Shown here: positions 31,013-40,458 of the stretch, piece by piece
Position numbering within the stretch: position 1 is the stretch's first letter
Layout of the letters: each line of letters starts with the position of its first letter
Assembly: GCA_041645075.1 (NCBI GenBank)
Contig: JBAZQS010000005.1
Span: 1 to 49,713, forward strand
DNA from: JBAZQS01 sp041645075
GTDB taxonomy: Bacteria; Patescibacteriota; Patescibacteriia; 2-01-FULL-39-33
Direction: 5' to 3'
DNA length: 49,713 nt
Notes under the pieces: generated by a model
The model's database searches: none
What the model saw: the letters and a program-made list of their open reading frames with translations, nothing else
What the model was told of the DNA's origin: nothing
Made by a program: the position numbers and the translations under genes

Positions 31013-31916
31013 ACTCTGTATTTTCATTCGAATAACGAGGCGCCTTGTCTAACATGTGCTGTGGTGTATATAACCAAAAGTTTATTGGCTTTGACGGATC
31101 GTGAGTTTTTAACCCCTTTGTACTATTTAGACCAACTGTCAGTATTTTACTCTTACACTCATTATCGAAACAGTTAATTAGAGGAAATCTAACTTTCTCG
31201 CTATTTGACCAGTTCTTTACAACTTTTTTGTCTTCAAATAAAGAAGATTGACCTCTTTGAATCATCTCCCATTCTTTGTATTTTTCGAAATGGCCATAGG
31301 AATAAGCACCAAGGCCAGCAAAATAATCAGCGACCTGGACGAATATTTCTTTGTGAGATTCGACTACCCTAATCATTTTTAGTTGAAGTTTTATAAAATC
31401 AGTTTTATTTATCCCGAATAAGTCAGCGGCGAGCTGATACTTCTTACTAACTAAACATTTTCCGAGGGTTTTCCAATCCATAGAGGATTGTTTATCCGGT
31501 CGCCAAAGCCAACTGGAATTATTATCCCAGCGCTTACTTAAAACATTCCGTACTAACTGATAATACATCCTACCAATATTAGCATCATCGTCTCTACCAG
31601 AAATATCTTTATGCCTTGAATCTTTCATATCCCATATTAAGACGTCAACTCTAATTTTGTCTAAGTGGCTAAATATAAATGCATGTAATTTTTCCGCGGC
31701 AAATTTATATTTCGCGCCACGAATATTCTGCCACTTAAATTCGCCATTAATACCAGAGCTCGAAAATATTGTTTTTAATTCATCGCACAAACTCGCCTCA
31801 TACCTAAAAGGGAATGTAATTAAACCGAGGCTGTTATATCGGCCATCTTCATGTCCAGAATCGTCAGAAAAGGCAAGATGGTCGTATGTAATTTTTATGG
31901 GGTGTGGATAACTCAT
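31005..31916 (-). CDS. DUF3800 family protein
   Basis: 303 aa. LAFSDDSGHEDGRYNSLGLI is the DUF3800 opening (xDESG with acidic residues). VDVLIWDMKDSRHKDISG, the MYYQLVRNVLSKRW helix and the late VQVADYFAGLGAYSY acidic motif complete the RNase H-like pattern, so a nuclease-type activity is plausible. DUF3800 genes are frequent in accessory and defence neighbourhoods; here it is divergent from the LexA-like gene, with a ~70-bp shared control region. No signal peptide or helix. Confidence 0.8.
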   Translation of the reverse strand: MSYPHPIKITYDHLAFSDDSGHEDGRYNSLGLITFPFRYEASLCDELKTIFSSSGINGEFKWQNIRGAKYKFAAEKLHAFIFSHLDKIRVDVLIWDMKDSRHKDISGRDDDANIGRMYYQLVRNVLSKRWDNNSSWLWRPDKQSSMDWKTLGKCLVSKKYQLAADLFGINKTDFIKLQLKMIRVVESHKEIFVQVADYFAGLGAYSYGHFEKYKEWEMIQRGQSSLFEDKKVVKNWSNSEKVRFPLINCFDNECKSKILTVGLNSTKGLKTHDPSKPINFWLYTPQHMLDKAPRYSNENTEFI

Positions 31917-31963
31917 GCTTGTTGACCTTCTATTTTCCTTCTATAATTAATAATATACCTCTG

Positions 31964-31974
31964 AGTATAATACT
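31964..31974. promoter_or_regulatory. Candidate operator for the LexA-like repressor
   Basis: AGTATAATACT is a perfect 11-bp palindrome between the divergent DUF3800 and lexA-like starts, 13 bp before the latter's ATG. It contains a TATAAT, so repressor binding would cover a -10 element. Another TATAAT is at 31942. Proposed from position and symmetry only. Confidence 0.4.
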
Positions 31975-31987
31975 ATGTCAACAATAT

Positions 31988-32578
31988 ATGCTTACTAAAA
32001 AACAAAAATTAGTTCTTGATTTTATAAAGGAGCATCAGAAGAATAAAGGTTACTCTCCTTCTCTTGAAGAGATACAACGACACTTCAAACTTGCTTCTGT
32101 TTCAACGGCCCATTTTCATATCAAGCAATTACAGAAAAAAGGATTACTTACAAAAGAGGAAAAACAGGGTAGAACTATTTCTGCCATGAAAGAAGAGAAG
32201 ACCCTGGAAATTCCGTTGGTTGGCAGTATCGCGGCAGGACAACCTATTGAAGCAATAGAAATATCTGGTGAGACAATTACCATTCCGAGAAGTGATATCA
32301 AGTTACCCTTTCAGCACTATGCTCTACGAGTAAAAGGAGACAGTATGATCGAGGAAGGAATTTTCAACGACGACATAGTTGTCATCCGGTCTCAAAAAAT
32401 TGCTGATAATGGACAAACCGTTGTAGCTATCATTGATGATAACCAAGCAACTCTCAAAAAGATTTTCAAAGAAAAAAACAAGATAAGACTTCAACCGGCA
32501 AATAAAAATCTTCGACCGCTTTTCAGAAAAGAAGTTGAAGTCCGTGGAGTTGTCGAAAAAATTATTAGAACACTATAG
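31988..32578 (+). CDS. lexA: LexA-type self-cleaving repressor
   Basis: 196 aa from ATG 31988 (MLTKKQKLVLDFIKEHQKNK); an upstream in-frame ATG lies inside the divergent gene. The N-terminal winged helix has YSPSLEEIQRHFKLASVSTAH, the recognition region of LexA. The C-terminal S24 peptidase has the cleavage site Ala83-Gly84 (SIAAGQP), nucleophile Ser119 (GDSMIEEGIF) and Lys157 (ATLKKIF). All residues for RecA-stimulated autocleavage are present. It ends 4 bp before the methyltransferase ATG, so it is first gene of that operon. It may be the genomic SOS repressor or an island-specific one. Confidence 0.93.
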   Translation: MLTKKQKLVLDFIKEHQKNKGYSPSLEEIQRHFKLASVSTAHFHIKQLQKKGLLTKEEKQGRTISAMKEEKTLEIPLVGSIAAGQPIEAIEISGETITIPRSDIKLPFQHYALRVKGDSMIEEGIFNDDIVVIRSQKIADNGQTVVAIIDDNQATLKKIFKEKNKIRLQPANKNLRPLFRKEVEVRGVVEKIIRTL

Positions 32579-32582
32579 TAAT

Positions 32583-35111
32583 ATGAAAAGCCAACAAAAC
32601 AAAATAACTTATATAAGTTTATTCAGTGGTGCTGGTGTCGGGTGCCATGGTTTTTCAAAAGAAGGATTTGACTGTGTCGCAACTGTTGAGTTGATTAATA
32701 GACGTTTAGATGTGCAAAAACACAACAAAAAATGTCTATACCCTAGTGGATATATAGCGGATGATATTACAAAAAAAACAGCTCAAGAAAAAATATTTTC
32801 CGAAATAGACCTCTGGAAATCAAAACAAAACCTAAAAGAAGTTGACGTGCTGCTAGCGACACCACCTTGTCAGGGTATGTCTGTAGCAAATCACAAAAAA
32901 GGAGATGAGTTGGCAAGAAACTCTCTTGTTGTTGAATCAATAAAACTTGTAGATGAGATTAGGCCGAAAGTTTTCATCTTTGAGAATGTGCGAGCTTTTC
33001 TCTCTACTCTCTGTACTGATACCGATAATAAACAGAAGCGGATCCGTGAGGCAATAGAAGTAAACCTTGGTGGAAAATATAACATCCATTATCAAGTAAT
33101 AAATTTTAAAGATTACGGCAACCCATCAAGCAGAACGCGAACATTAGTTATTGGAGTAAGAAAGGATATCCAAGAAGTTACTCCGCTTGATCTTATGCCA
33201 CCTTTAAAAAACGGAGGGACTTTACGTGATGCAATAGAAGATCTCCCATTTCTTAAAAAGATGGGAGAAATTGACGTAAGCGATATCTACCACAATTTTC
33301 GACCATACGGTAAACATATGCTTCCTTGGATAGAAAATATCAAAGAGGGCCAATCAGCGTTTGATAATCTTGACCCGAAAAGACGACCACACCAAATTGT
33401 AAATGGAAAAATCGTACACAACGAAAATAAAAATGGAGACAAATATTCAAGATGCTATTGGGATAAAGTAGCACCTTGTGTACATACAAGAAATGATATT
33501 TTAGCGAGTCAATCTACCATCCACCCTAAGGACAATAGGGTTTTCAGTATTAGGGAATTAATGCGGATAATGTCAGTACCCGATTCTTTTAACTGGGTGC
33601 CTATGCCATTAAACGAATTAAATAAATTACAGGAAGAGGAGAAAAGAAAAATTCTTAAAAAAGAAGAAATCAACATTAGGCAATCTCTTGGTGAAGCGGT
33701 GCCAACTGTTATATTTAATGGTATAGCAAAAAATATTAATTCGAAATTTAAGAATATTGAGAAAAGCGAAACCCAGATAAAACAATTTATTCGAGACAGG
33801 AAACTTGATATTGAAGAAAATCTAAAAACATTTCTCAGAGATAAAATAGAGGATTTGAGCTATCCTGAATTAGCTAAAATTGTTGAGCTTTCAAATGCCC
33901 AACGACTTCAACACGCTGCCTATTACACTAGACAGGATATTTGCTTCACTATAGTAAAAGATCTTCCTGATGTATCAAGGTTTGAAAAACTTTCTATATT
34001 AGAACCATCAGTTGGTGCTGGTAATTTTCTCCCGCTTCTTGTTGAAAAATATAAAACAGTTAAAGAAGTAACTATTGATGTAATTGATATCGACAAAAAT
34101 GCAATTGAGATTCTTAGGCTTTTACTAAAAAAACTCGATGTTCCAAAAAATATCAATATCAATTTAATTAACGCAGATTTTCTATTGCATGGCGAAACTA
34201 ATTTATTTGGTCAATCGAAAAGATACGATATCGTTATTGGCAATCCGCCGTTCGGAAATATATCTGAAAATAAAGTTCTCCTAAGCACTTATAAGAGAAA
34301 TAAATATAATACCGAGACAAATAATCTATTTTCTTTTTTTCTGGAGAAAGCAATACAGCAGGGAGATACTGTAGGTCTTATTATTCCAAAAAGTTTTCTA
34401 TCAGCACCAGAATTTAACAAAACAAGAGAACTTGTTTCGTCATTTGCCATTGAAAAAATCACGGACTACGGAGAAAAAGGGTTCAAGGGTGTGAAGATTG
34501 AGACAATCAGTTTGATTATCAATACTCGCAATAAAGGGACACGGACCCTCGTTGAGTCTTATGTAAAAAACGAAATTGATTATAAAGACCAATCTTATAT
34601 TTGTTCAAAAGATTTTCCTTACTGGTTGGTGTACAGAAATGAATTTTTTGACTCTATCGCTAAAAAACTTCGATTCAATATCTTTACTTCGTACAGGGAT
34701 CGACAAATTACAAAGAAAATAACAAAAAATCAAGGGAGAATAAGGGTATTGAAATCGAGAAATATTGGACGGAATAAAATATTAAATATTCCAAATTATG
34801 ATTCTTATGTGGATTCGATAGATGGCCTTTCCATCTCGAAATTTCTCAATAAAGAAAACAGCGTCTTAGTTCCAAATCTCACTTACGCACCTCGAGCGTC
34901 ATTTTTGCCCGAGAACACTCTTGTTGATGGCTCTGTAGCAATTCTCACCCCAAAAGAGAGTGGGGTTGAGATAACGTCAAAAGATCTCGATTATTTTGGA
35001 ACAGAAGAATTTACCAAGTTTTATCGAGTGGCCAGAAATCACGGCACTCGATCTTTGAATATCGACAATAACTCCGTATTCTTTTTTGGAATACAGAAAA
35101 TTACTATATAG
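32583..35111 (+). CDS. Fused C5-cytosine and N6-adenine DNA methyltransferase
   Basis: 842 aa. The N-terminal half (about 8-400) is a C5-cytosine methyltransferase: motif I ISLFSGAGVGCHGF, motif IV TPPCQGMS with catalytic Cys96, motif VI ENV (134-136), motif VIII SSRTRTLVIG, motif X SLGEAVPTVIFNGIAKNI. After a charged linker, the C-terminal half is an N6-adenine methyltransferase: YYTRQDI, EPSVGAGNF (about 472) and NPPFGN (about 553), plus a C-terminal target-recognition-like region. Both active sites look intact. Such a pair suits an asymmetric type IIS-like site with one C and one A protected on opposite strands. The HNH nuclease follows convergently. Confidence 0.93.
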   Translation: MKSQQNKITYISLFSGAGVGCHGFSKEGFDCVATVELINRRLDVQKHNKKCLYPSGYIADDITKKTAQEKIFSEIDLWKSKQNLKEVDVLLATPPCQGMSVANHKKGDELARNSLVVESIKLVDEIRPKVFIFENVRAFLSTLCTDTDNKQKRIREAIEVNLGGKYNIHYQVINFKDYGNPSSRTRTLVIGVRKDIQEVTPLDLMPPLKNGGTLRDAIEDLPFLKKMGEIDVSDIYHNFRPYGKHMLPWIENIKEGQSAFDNLDPKRRPHQIVNGKIVHNENKNGDKYSRCYWDKVAPCVHTRNDILASQSTIHPKDNRVFSIRELMRIMSVPDSFNWVPMPLNELNKLQEEEKRKILKKEEINIRQSLGEAVPTVIFNGIAKNINSKFKNIEKSETQIKQFIRDRKLDIEENLKTFLRDKIEDLSYPELAKIVELSNAQRLQHAAYYTRQDICFTIVKDLPDVSRFEKLSILEPSVGAGNFLPLLVEKYKTVKEVTIDVIDIDKNAIEILRLLLKKLDVPKNININLINADFLLHGETNLFGQSKRYDIVIGNPPFGNISENKVLLSTYKRNKYNTETNNLFSFFLEKAIQQGDTVGLIIPKSFLSAPEFNKTRELVSSFAIEKITDYGEKGFKGVKIETISLIINTRNKGTRTLVESYVKNEIDYKDQSYICSKDFPYWLVYRNEFFDSIAKKLRFNIFTSYRDRQITKKITKNQGRIRVLKSRNIGRNKILNIPNYDSYVDSIDGLSISKFLNKENSVLVPNLTYAPRASFLPENTLVDGSVAILTPKESGVEITSKDLDYFGTEEFTKFYRVARNHGTRSLNIDNNSVFFFGIQKITI

Positions 35112-36291
35112 TCGCGAGCACAGTGTCCACTTGTTCAACACTTGAATCCTCGTCAAGAGTCCAGTGAAAGCAAATTTTAAGAATTTTAATAAATTCTTTT
35201 AGATCATAGAAATCTTCACCGGCATCTAAAGAAGCTCGTATATGCTCGAACTTCTTTTTGAGACAGATAATCTGAAATTCCGGATTAATAGTTCGTGTAT
35301 TTGCTTCAATATGAGCACGAGAAAGATGTTGACCTGGAGTTAGAGATATTAAGTTCTCTTTTGAAAGAGAGAACTGAGAATACGAATAGCGAGGTAATAT
35401 GTGATGAACATGAACACCACCGTTAGGCAGATAGCCCAAATCTGGGTCTTGTATCTCGCTATTGTTACCGTGTTTTAATTTTACAGCATCTTTCGCTTTC
35501 TGCAGAAGTGTTTCAACCACACCCCCCTCGTCAATTTCTGAAAGGACTTCATCATGGTATTGTTGTCTCGTCATGCCCGTAGGCATGTCTTTGTCGCGGA
35601 AGTTCTCTCGGTTGTAAATAAGAAAAGTATATGGACACACCCCTGGTGTTATATTTGAAGCGTCTTCACCTGGAAGCCGGTTTTTATAGCAGAAAACATT
35701 GAATATTTTATTGAATACGCGATATGTATGTCTCCTATCATCTCCCTTTACGGCCGTGTGAGTCCGTGCCCAATTCCAGTATGCTTCTTTCGCGCGCAAG
35801 TGATTATCTTGGTTTGGATTTTGGCGATAGTTTTCGAACACATTGCTGAAGCCATTATCTTGAATAAATTTTTCTGTGTACTCACCTAAAAAGTGTGCCG
35901 CATTAAAATCGTTCACGGCGATATATTCTAATGCTTCCAAAACACTTATCCTATATCTCTTAGGACGCACATCTATTTGATCTAAAATTCCTGCAAAAGA
36001 AAAAACGCCTAGCTGATAAGAGCTGACTTTGTTGTACTCATTTTCAGCCTCTTCTTGTGGTGGCTTTGAAAAATAGTCCTGCATTAAGGAGTCAAACAAG
36101 CGAGACTCTCTAACGTCGGCGTCAGAAAACACTCTGCCTGAATTATCTTTAATGAGGTCGAGGATGACATGAGCAACGCACCATAGCAAGTCCGGTGTAG
36201 TTTTTTGTTCGTAATGAACCCCTACACGAGGAGTTTTTACAAGACTTTTCGTTTGGAAGTATTCTTTAAAATCCATAAACTTAATATTCAA
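35104..36291 (-). CDS. HNH endonuclease, probable restriction enzyme
   Basis: 395 aa, no close family recognised overall. The HNH core lies at about 296-333: VHVHHILPRYSYSQF, then ENLISLTPGQHLSRAH (His-His, Asn, His ligands). The N-terminal ~280 residues are helical and carry no known domain; they are the likely DNA-recognition part. Its stop overlaps the methyltransferase end by 8 bp in convergent orientation, as in many type II systems. HNH cleavage with paired C5 and N6 protection is known for type IIS enzymes such as MnlI. Specificity cannot be read from sequence. Confidence 0.8.
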   Translation of the reverse strand: MNIKFMDFKEYFQTKSLVKTPRVGVHYEQKTTPDLLWCVAHVILDLIKDNSGRVFSDADVRESRLFDSLMQDYFSKPPQEEAENEYNKVSSYQLGVFSFAGILDQIDVRPKRYRISVLEALEYIAVNDFNAAHFLGEYTEKFIQDNGFSNVFENYRQNPNQDNHLRAKEAYWNWARTHTAVKGDDRRHTYRVFNKIFNVFCYKNRLPGEDASNITPGVCPYTFLIYNRENFRDKDMPTGMTRQQYHDEVLSEIDEGGVVETLLQKAKDAVKLKHGNNSEIQDPDLGYLPNGGVHVHHILPRYSYSQFSLSKENLISLTPGQHLSRAHIEANTRTINPEFQIICLKKKFEHIRASLDAGEDFYDLKEFIKILKICFHWTLDEDSSVEQVDTVLATI

Positions 36292-36663
<372 letters not shown>

Positions 36664-36666
36664 AGG

Positions 36667-37938
36667 TTAATTTTTTTGATCAATTTTAATATTTTTGTTA
36701 ATCACAAATATACCAATAATCAGCCAAAATAAAATTGATAAATCATTCTTAAAATACGGCGCATCAACCAAACCATGAATTATAATCTCAATCATCACAA
36801 AAATCAAGGTGACATTTAAATTCGCATAAGGACGGCTAGTTTTATCTTTTATCCCCTTAAAAATCGCCTTTAAGTTTTTCCCGATAAATGAAATAATCAG
36901 CCACAAAAAACTCATAAGCCCCATCAGGCCCAGCTCGCTCCAAAAATTTAAAAAAATATTATGAGGATACAGGAAAATTTCAAACGTCGGCAGATGATAT
37001 TTGGCAATCGCGGTTTGGTAGCCGGCTAAACCGGCGCCGAAAAGCCAATTATGCTTAAGCATCTGCCAGGTTTCTCCCCAAATGAGCCGCCTGATAAAAC
37101 CCGAGTAATCTTGAAGCGTAATTTTTTCAATAATAAAATGATTAATCGGTGGATTGGAAAAAAATATAATAACGCCAGCCAGAAAAATTAGAAAAAAATA
37201 CAGTCGGGTTTTTTTATAGAGCATTCCCCAGATGAGCCAGATTAATACCACCGTGAAAATCGCCGCTTCGGATTGAGCCAATAATATGGTGATGAGGCCC
37301 AACAGGATAATTAAAAATTTTATAATTCGCGGCCAAGATGATTTTGTTTTTTGCCGGAGAAAGCCGGTGAATAAAATAATAATCGGGCCGAGATACAAGC
37401 CCAAGGCATTGGGATAACCAAAAACGGAAACCACCCTATCAACTGAACCGTCGGGGTTTAAGAAAGCGAGCGGCACATTCCAGCCGCTGAATTTTTGCCA
37501 GATGGCAATCGCGCTTAAATAGAAAGCGGACGCGCCCAAGGCCCAAAAAACATTATGCAGTTGTTTTGGATTTTTTATTCTGTCAGTCAAAATGAAAAAA
37601 AAGATAAGCGGCTCAAAAAAATATGCCCGCCAGACGCCCAGGGCTTTAATTAAATTAGGCGAGGTGAAAATAGAAATAATAGAAAAAATAAGAATAGCGG
37701 TTATCGGCCAAAAAAACGGATTATTTTTTATATCAGCCCAGGAGAAGGTGCCTTTAATCAACCAAATAAAAAATAAAATTAAAATCATTATTTCCAATAA
37801 GGTGGTGGGCAGGCCAAAGATAGAAAACCGGATTAGATAACTTGGCAGAGCGGCAATTATAAGATAAATAGACCAATTGGTTTTTTTGTAGGCCAGGTAG
37901 CTGAAAAATAAGAAATAGAAAATAAGCAGATATAACAT
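36667..37938 (-). CDS. O-antigen ligase / polymerase-like membrane protein (WaaL family)
   Basis: 423 aa with about 11-12 membrane helices. The central loop before the pairs of late helices has IWGETWQMLKHNWLFGAGLAGYQTAIAKY followed by FLYPHNIFLNFWSELGLMGL, the Wzy/WaaL signature (R, G-x-G, PHN, E-x-G). It would ligate or polymerise lipid-linked glycans outside the membrane. Lies 20 bp downstream of the flippase gene and next to tRNA-Ser. A small GC content rise relative to the island marks the return to host DNA. Confidence 0.88.
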   Translation of the reverse strand: MLYLLIFYFLFFSYLAYKKTNWSIYLIIAALPSYLIRFSIFGLPTTLLEIMILILFFIWLIKGTFSWADIKNNPFFWPITAILIFSIISIFTSPNLIKALGVWRAYFFEPLIFFFILTDRIKNPKQLHNVFWALGASAFYLSAIAIWQKFSGWNVPLAFLNPDGSVDRVVSVFGYPNALGLYLGPIIILFTGFLRQKTKSSWPRIIKFLIILLGLITILLAQSEAAIFTVVLIWLIWGMLYKKTRLYFFLIFLAGVIIFFSNPPINHFIIEKITLQDYSGFIRRLIWGETWQMLKHNWLFGAGLAGYQTAIAKYHLPTFEIFLYPHNIFLNFWSELGLMGLMSFLWLIISFIGKNLKAIFKGIKDKTSRPYANLNVTLIFVMIEIIIHGLVDAPYFKNDLSILFWLIIGIFVINKNIKIDQKN

Positions 37939-37958
37939 AATTATTTTTTAATGTAATT

Positions 37959-39377
37959 TTAATTTTTGTAACTCACAATCTCCATAAGCATCTGCTTAGA
38001 AACGCCCCTAAGCATATAAAGCGCCCATAAATATATTAGCAGGCCGAGAATAATCAGGACAATTATATTTAGATTAATCAATAAGGATAAAGCAATGGCC
38101 ATAATTAATCCGGCGCCAGTTGATTTTAAAATAATTTTTAAACATAAAGATATCCCGGTATATTTTTTTAAAACATAAAACGCCGAGAGCATCATTATCA
38201 ATTCGGTCAGAACGGTAATTATGGCCGCGGCCCAATAAGAATAAATGGGAATAAATATTAAATAAAGGGGAATGGAAACAACCGCGTCAAGGATATAAAA
38301 TTTAATCATTTTTTTCTGAAGCTCGCAAGAAACCACGGCATAGCCGAAAAGGGCGCTTAAATAGATTATGCCCGCGGCAAAAATTAAAATTTTCAGCACT
38401 TGGCCGGAAAGGAAAAATTCCTGGCCGGCTACAAACACCATGATTTTTTCGCCCAAAATCAAGGTGGCTAAAATTATGGGCACCACAATGATAACCAAAA
38501 AATCAAAGGCCTTTTGCAGAATAACTTGAAATAAATTTTTATTAATCACAAAAAATTTAGTCAAAAGAGGCAGGATTAAGCCCAAAAATAAATAGGGGAA
38601 CTGGATTAAAATTTCCAGGACTTTATAGGTCGCGCCGTAGATGCCCACTTCGTTTTGCGGCCGGAAAAATGACATAATCAAAGTGTCGGCCCGGAAATAA
38701 ACCAAGGAAAGGGCGATAGTGATGGCCAAGGGCCAGGTGGTGTGCCAGATTTTTTTCCAAAAAGATATATCAAAATCAAATTTTATGGAAAAATATCGGC
38801 GGGAGCCGATAAAAAGGATTAAAAAATTTATTAAACTGCCCAAAACCACGGCGCCGATGAGATATAACAGTCCTTGGTTGAGGCCTATGGCCAGCCAAAC
38901 GCCTATTAGTAAAGCGACTCGGCCCCACACTTCCGCTAAAGCCACCCGGGACATGGCCAGCTCTTTTTGAAAAATACTGATCAAGACGGATTGCAGGGCG
39001 ATAAAGAAAAAGGACAAACTCGCAATCGCGACGCCGGTTTTAATCATGGGCGGGTAAGGCAGAAACCAGACAATCGCGACGGCCAGGCCCAAAAATATCA
39101 AGGTGGAAAAAAAGCGTAACGTAAAAACATTGCGGAATATTTTTTGCTGGTCGGCCTCCGGTTTGGAGATCATTTGCGTGGTTGCCATCTGCAAGCCAAA
39201 ATCCACCAACACGCTGAAAAACTGGAGATAAGCGATAACCGTGGTAAAGTAGCCATAGCCGGTTTGGCCGAGATAGCGCGTCATCAGGCCAACCGTAATC
39301 AGGCCGACCAGCGTGCCGAGGACTTTGCCGATTATTTGGTATAGAGTATTTTTTGCGATTTTTCCGGCCGTGGACAT
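37959..39377 (-). CDS. Polysaccharide flippase (Wzx / MATE-like)
   Basis: 472 aa with 12-14 helices. MSTAGKIAKNTLYQIIGKVLGTLVGLITV and TRYLGQTGYGYFTTVIAYLQFF are typical for the Wzx/PST family that flips lipid-linked repeat units. Repeated FxxG-type helices and a basic loop follow. With the ligase-like neighbour it forms a surface glycan export pair. Confidence 0.9.
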   Translation of the reverse strand: MSTAGKIAKNTLYQIIGKVLGTLVGLITVGLMTRYLGQTGYGYFTTVIAYLQFFSVLVDFGLQMATTQMISKPEADQQKIFRNVFTLRFFSTLIFLGLAVAIVWFLPYPPMIKTGVAIASLSFFFIALQSVLISIFQKELAMSRVALAEVWGRVALLIGVWLAIGLNQGLLYLIGAVVLGSLINFLILFIGSRRYFSIKFDFDISFWKKIWHTTWPLAITIALSLVYFRADTLIMSFFRPQNEVGIYGATYKVLEILIQFPYLFLGLILPLLTKFFVINKNLFQVILQKAFDFLVIIVVPIILATLILGEKIMVFVAGQEFFLSGQVLKILIFAAGIIYLSALFGYAVVSCELQKKMIKFYILDAVVSIPLYLIFIPIYSYWAAAIITVLTELIMMLSAFYVLKKYTGISLCLKIILKSTGAGLIMAIALSLLINLNIIVLIILGLLIYLWALYMLRGVSKQMLMEIVSYKN

Positions 39378-39384
39378 AATTAAG

Positions 39385-39420
39385 ACCCCTCTTCAATCTC
39401 CCCTTAATACAAGGGGAGAA
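39385..39420. repeat. Intergenic copy of the GC-rich palindrome
   Basis: CCCCTCTTCAATCTCCCCTT, then AATAC, then AAGGGGAGA. Same core stem (TCTCCCCTT/AAGGGGAGA) and loop (AATAC) as the reverse complement of the polA insert. Confidence 0.75.
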
Positions 39421-39451
39421 AACTATTTAATTTTTTTAGATTACCATTTTA

Positions 39452-40456
39452 TTATCTATTCCATAATTTTTTTGCCTCATCCCAATAACCGGGATAATTC
39501 TTGTTTTCTTTCATAAAATACCACCATTCCGCGCCCCAGAAATAGATTTCATCAAAGCCCGCTTTTTGGGCGTACTTTATATTGCTTTTAAATTGGTTTA
39601 AGCTCATGGACTGGAAATATTCCGCCAAGGTCATTTGACTTAAATTTTTATTTTCTTTATGCCAGCTTTCGGCCTGGAGTTCAGCGACAATCACCCTTTC
39701 TTTTTTAAAGAAGAATTTTATTATTTGTGATTTAATATAATAATACGAAGCGGGTAATGGCCAGCGGAAATAGCCGAATGTTTTATTATAAACCACCCGG
39801 TATAGGGTCGTGCCTAAAATATTAGTTTTGGTTTTAGCGGCCGGTATCCAGGTGCTTAATTCGCCGCTGTCCGTTATCATTATCGGCTTGTCGCTTAATT
39901 TTTTCACTAATTCAATCTCTCGGTTTAATAAATTTTTATCAAGCGGCGGACATTCGCCGAATAATTCAAGAAATGGTTCGTTTTCCACTTGCCAAGCCGT
40001 AATATTTTCCTGGTCTTTATAGCGACTTACAACCACGTTGATAAATTGAAGCAACGCCTCGCCTTTTTGGTTATCATCTAAACTAATTGTCCATTTTGGG
40101 TAATGGCATTCGGGCCAACGGGGCAATTTTTGACCGACGGCCAAAATAATTTTTACCTTTCTTTGGCTCGCCTCGTTTATTTGCCAATCCAAATCCGCAA
40201 AATTATATTCTTTGGGAAACGGCTCATTATGATTCCAATAAGCCGAAAGGCGGATATGGTCAATCTTTAAATCATCTAAAATAGCTGAATAAGTTTTTTT
40301 CCAGTCCAAACCCAGTTCGTCTTTGGCATATTGCTGGCTGAAAGTCACGCCCCAAGAAATTTTTTTCTGGGAAAAATCCGCGATAAATAAAACGGCCGTT
40401 AAAATTATTATTAGCAAAATAATTATCATTGTTTTTATGTTTTTTTTAGGAATCAT
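39452..40456 (-). CDS. Membrane-anchored glycoside hydrolase (GH5/GH42-like TIM barrel)
   Basis: 334 aa. An N-terminal helix (about 9-27) anchors it outside. The catalytic barrel has GVTFSQQYAKDELGLDW, HIRLSAYWNHNEP, AWQVENEP (acid/base Glu) and VIVAELQAESW (nucleophile Glu). The retaining mechanism of clan A is therefore intact. Target is probably a surface polysaccharide, matching the neighbouring flippase and ligase genes. Which GH family applies is unsure. Confidence 0.8.
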   Translation of the reverse strand: MIPKKNIKTMIIILLIIILTAVLFIADFSQKKISWGVTFSQQYAKDELGLDWKKTYSAILDDLKIDHIRLSAYWNHNEPFPKEYNFADLDWQINEASQRKVKIILAVGQKLPRWPECHYPKWTISLDDNQKGEALLQFINVVVSRYKDQENITAWQVENEPFLELFGECPPLDKNLLNREIELVKKLSDKPIMITDSGELSTWIPAAKTKTNILGTTLYRVVYNKTFGYFRWPLPASYYYIKSQIIKFFFKKERVIVAELQAESWHKENKNLSQMTLAEYFQSMSLNQFKSNIKYAQKAGFDEIYFWGAEWWYFMKENKNYPGYWDEAKKLWNR

Positions 40457-40458
40457 TT

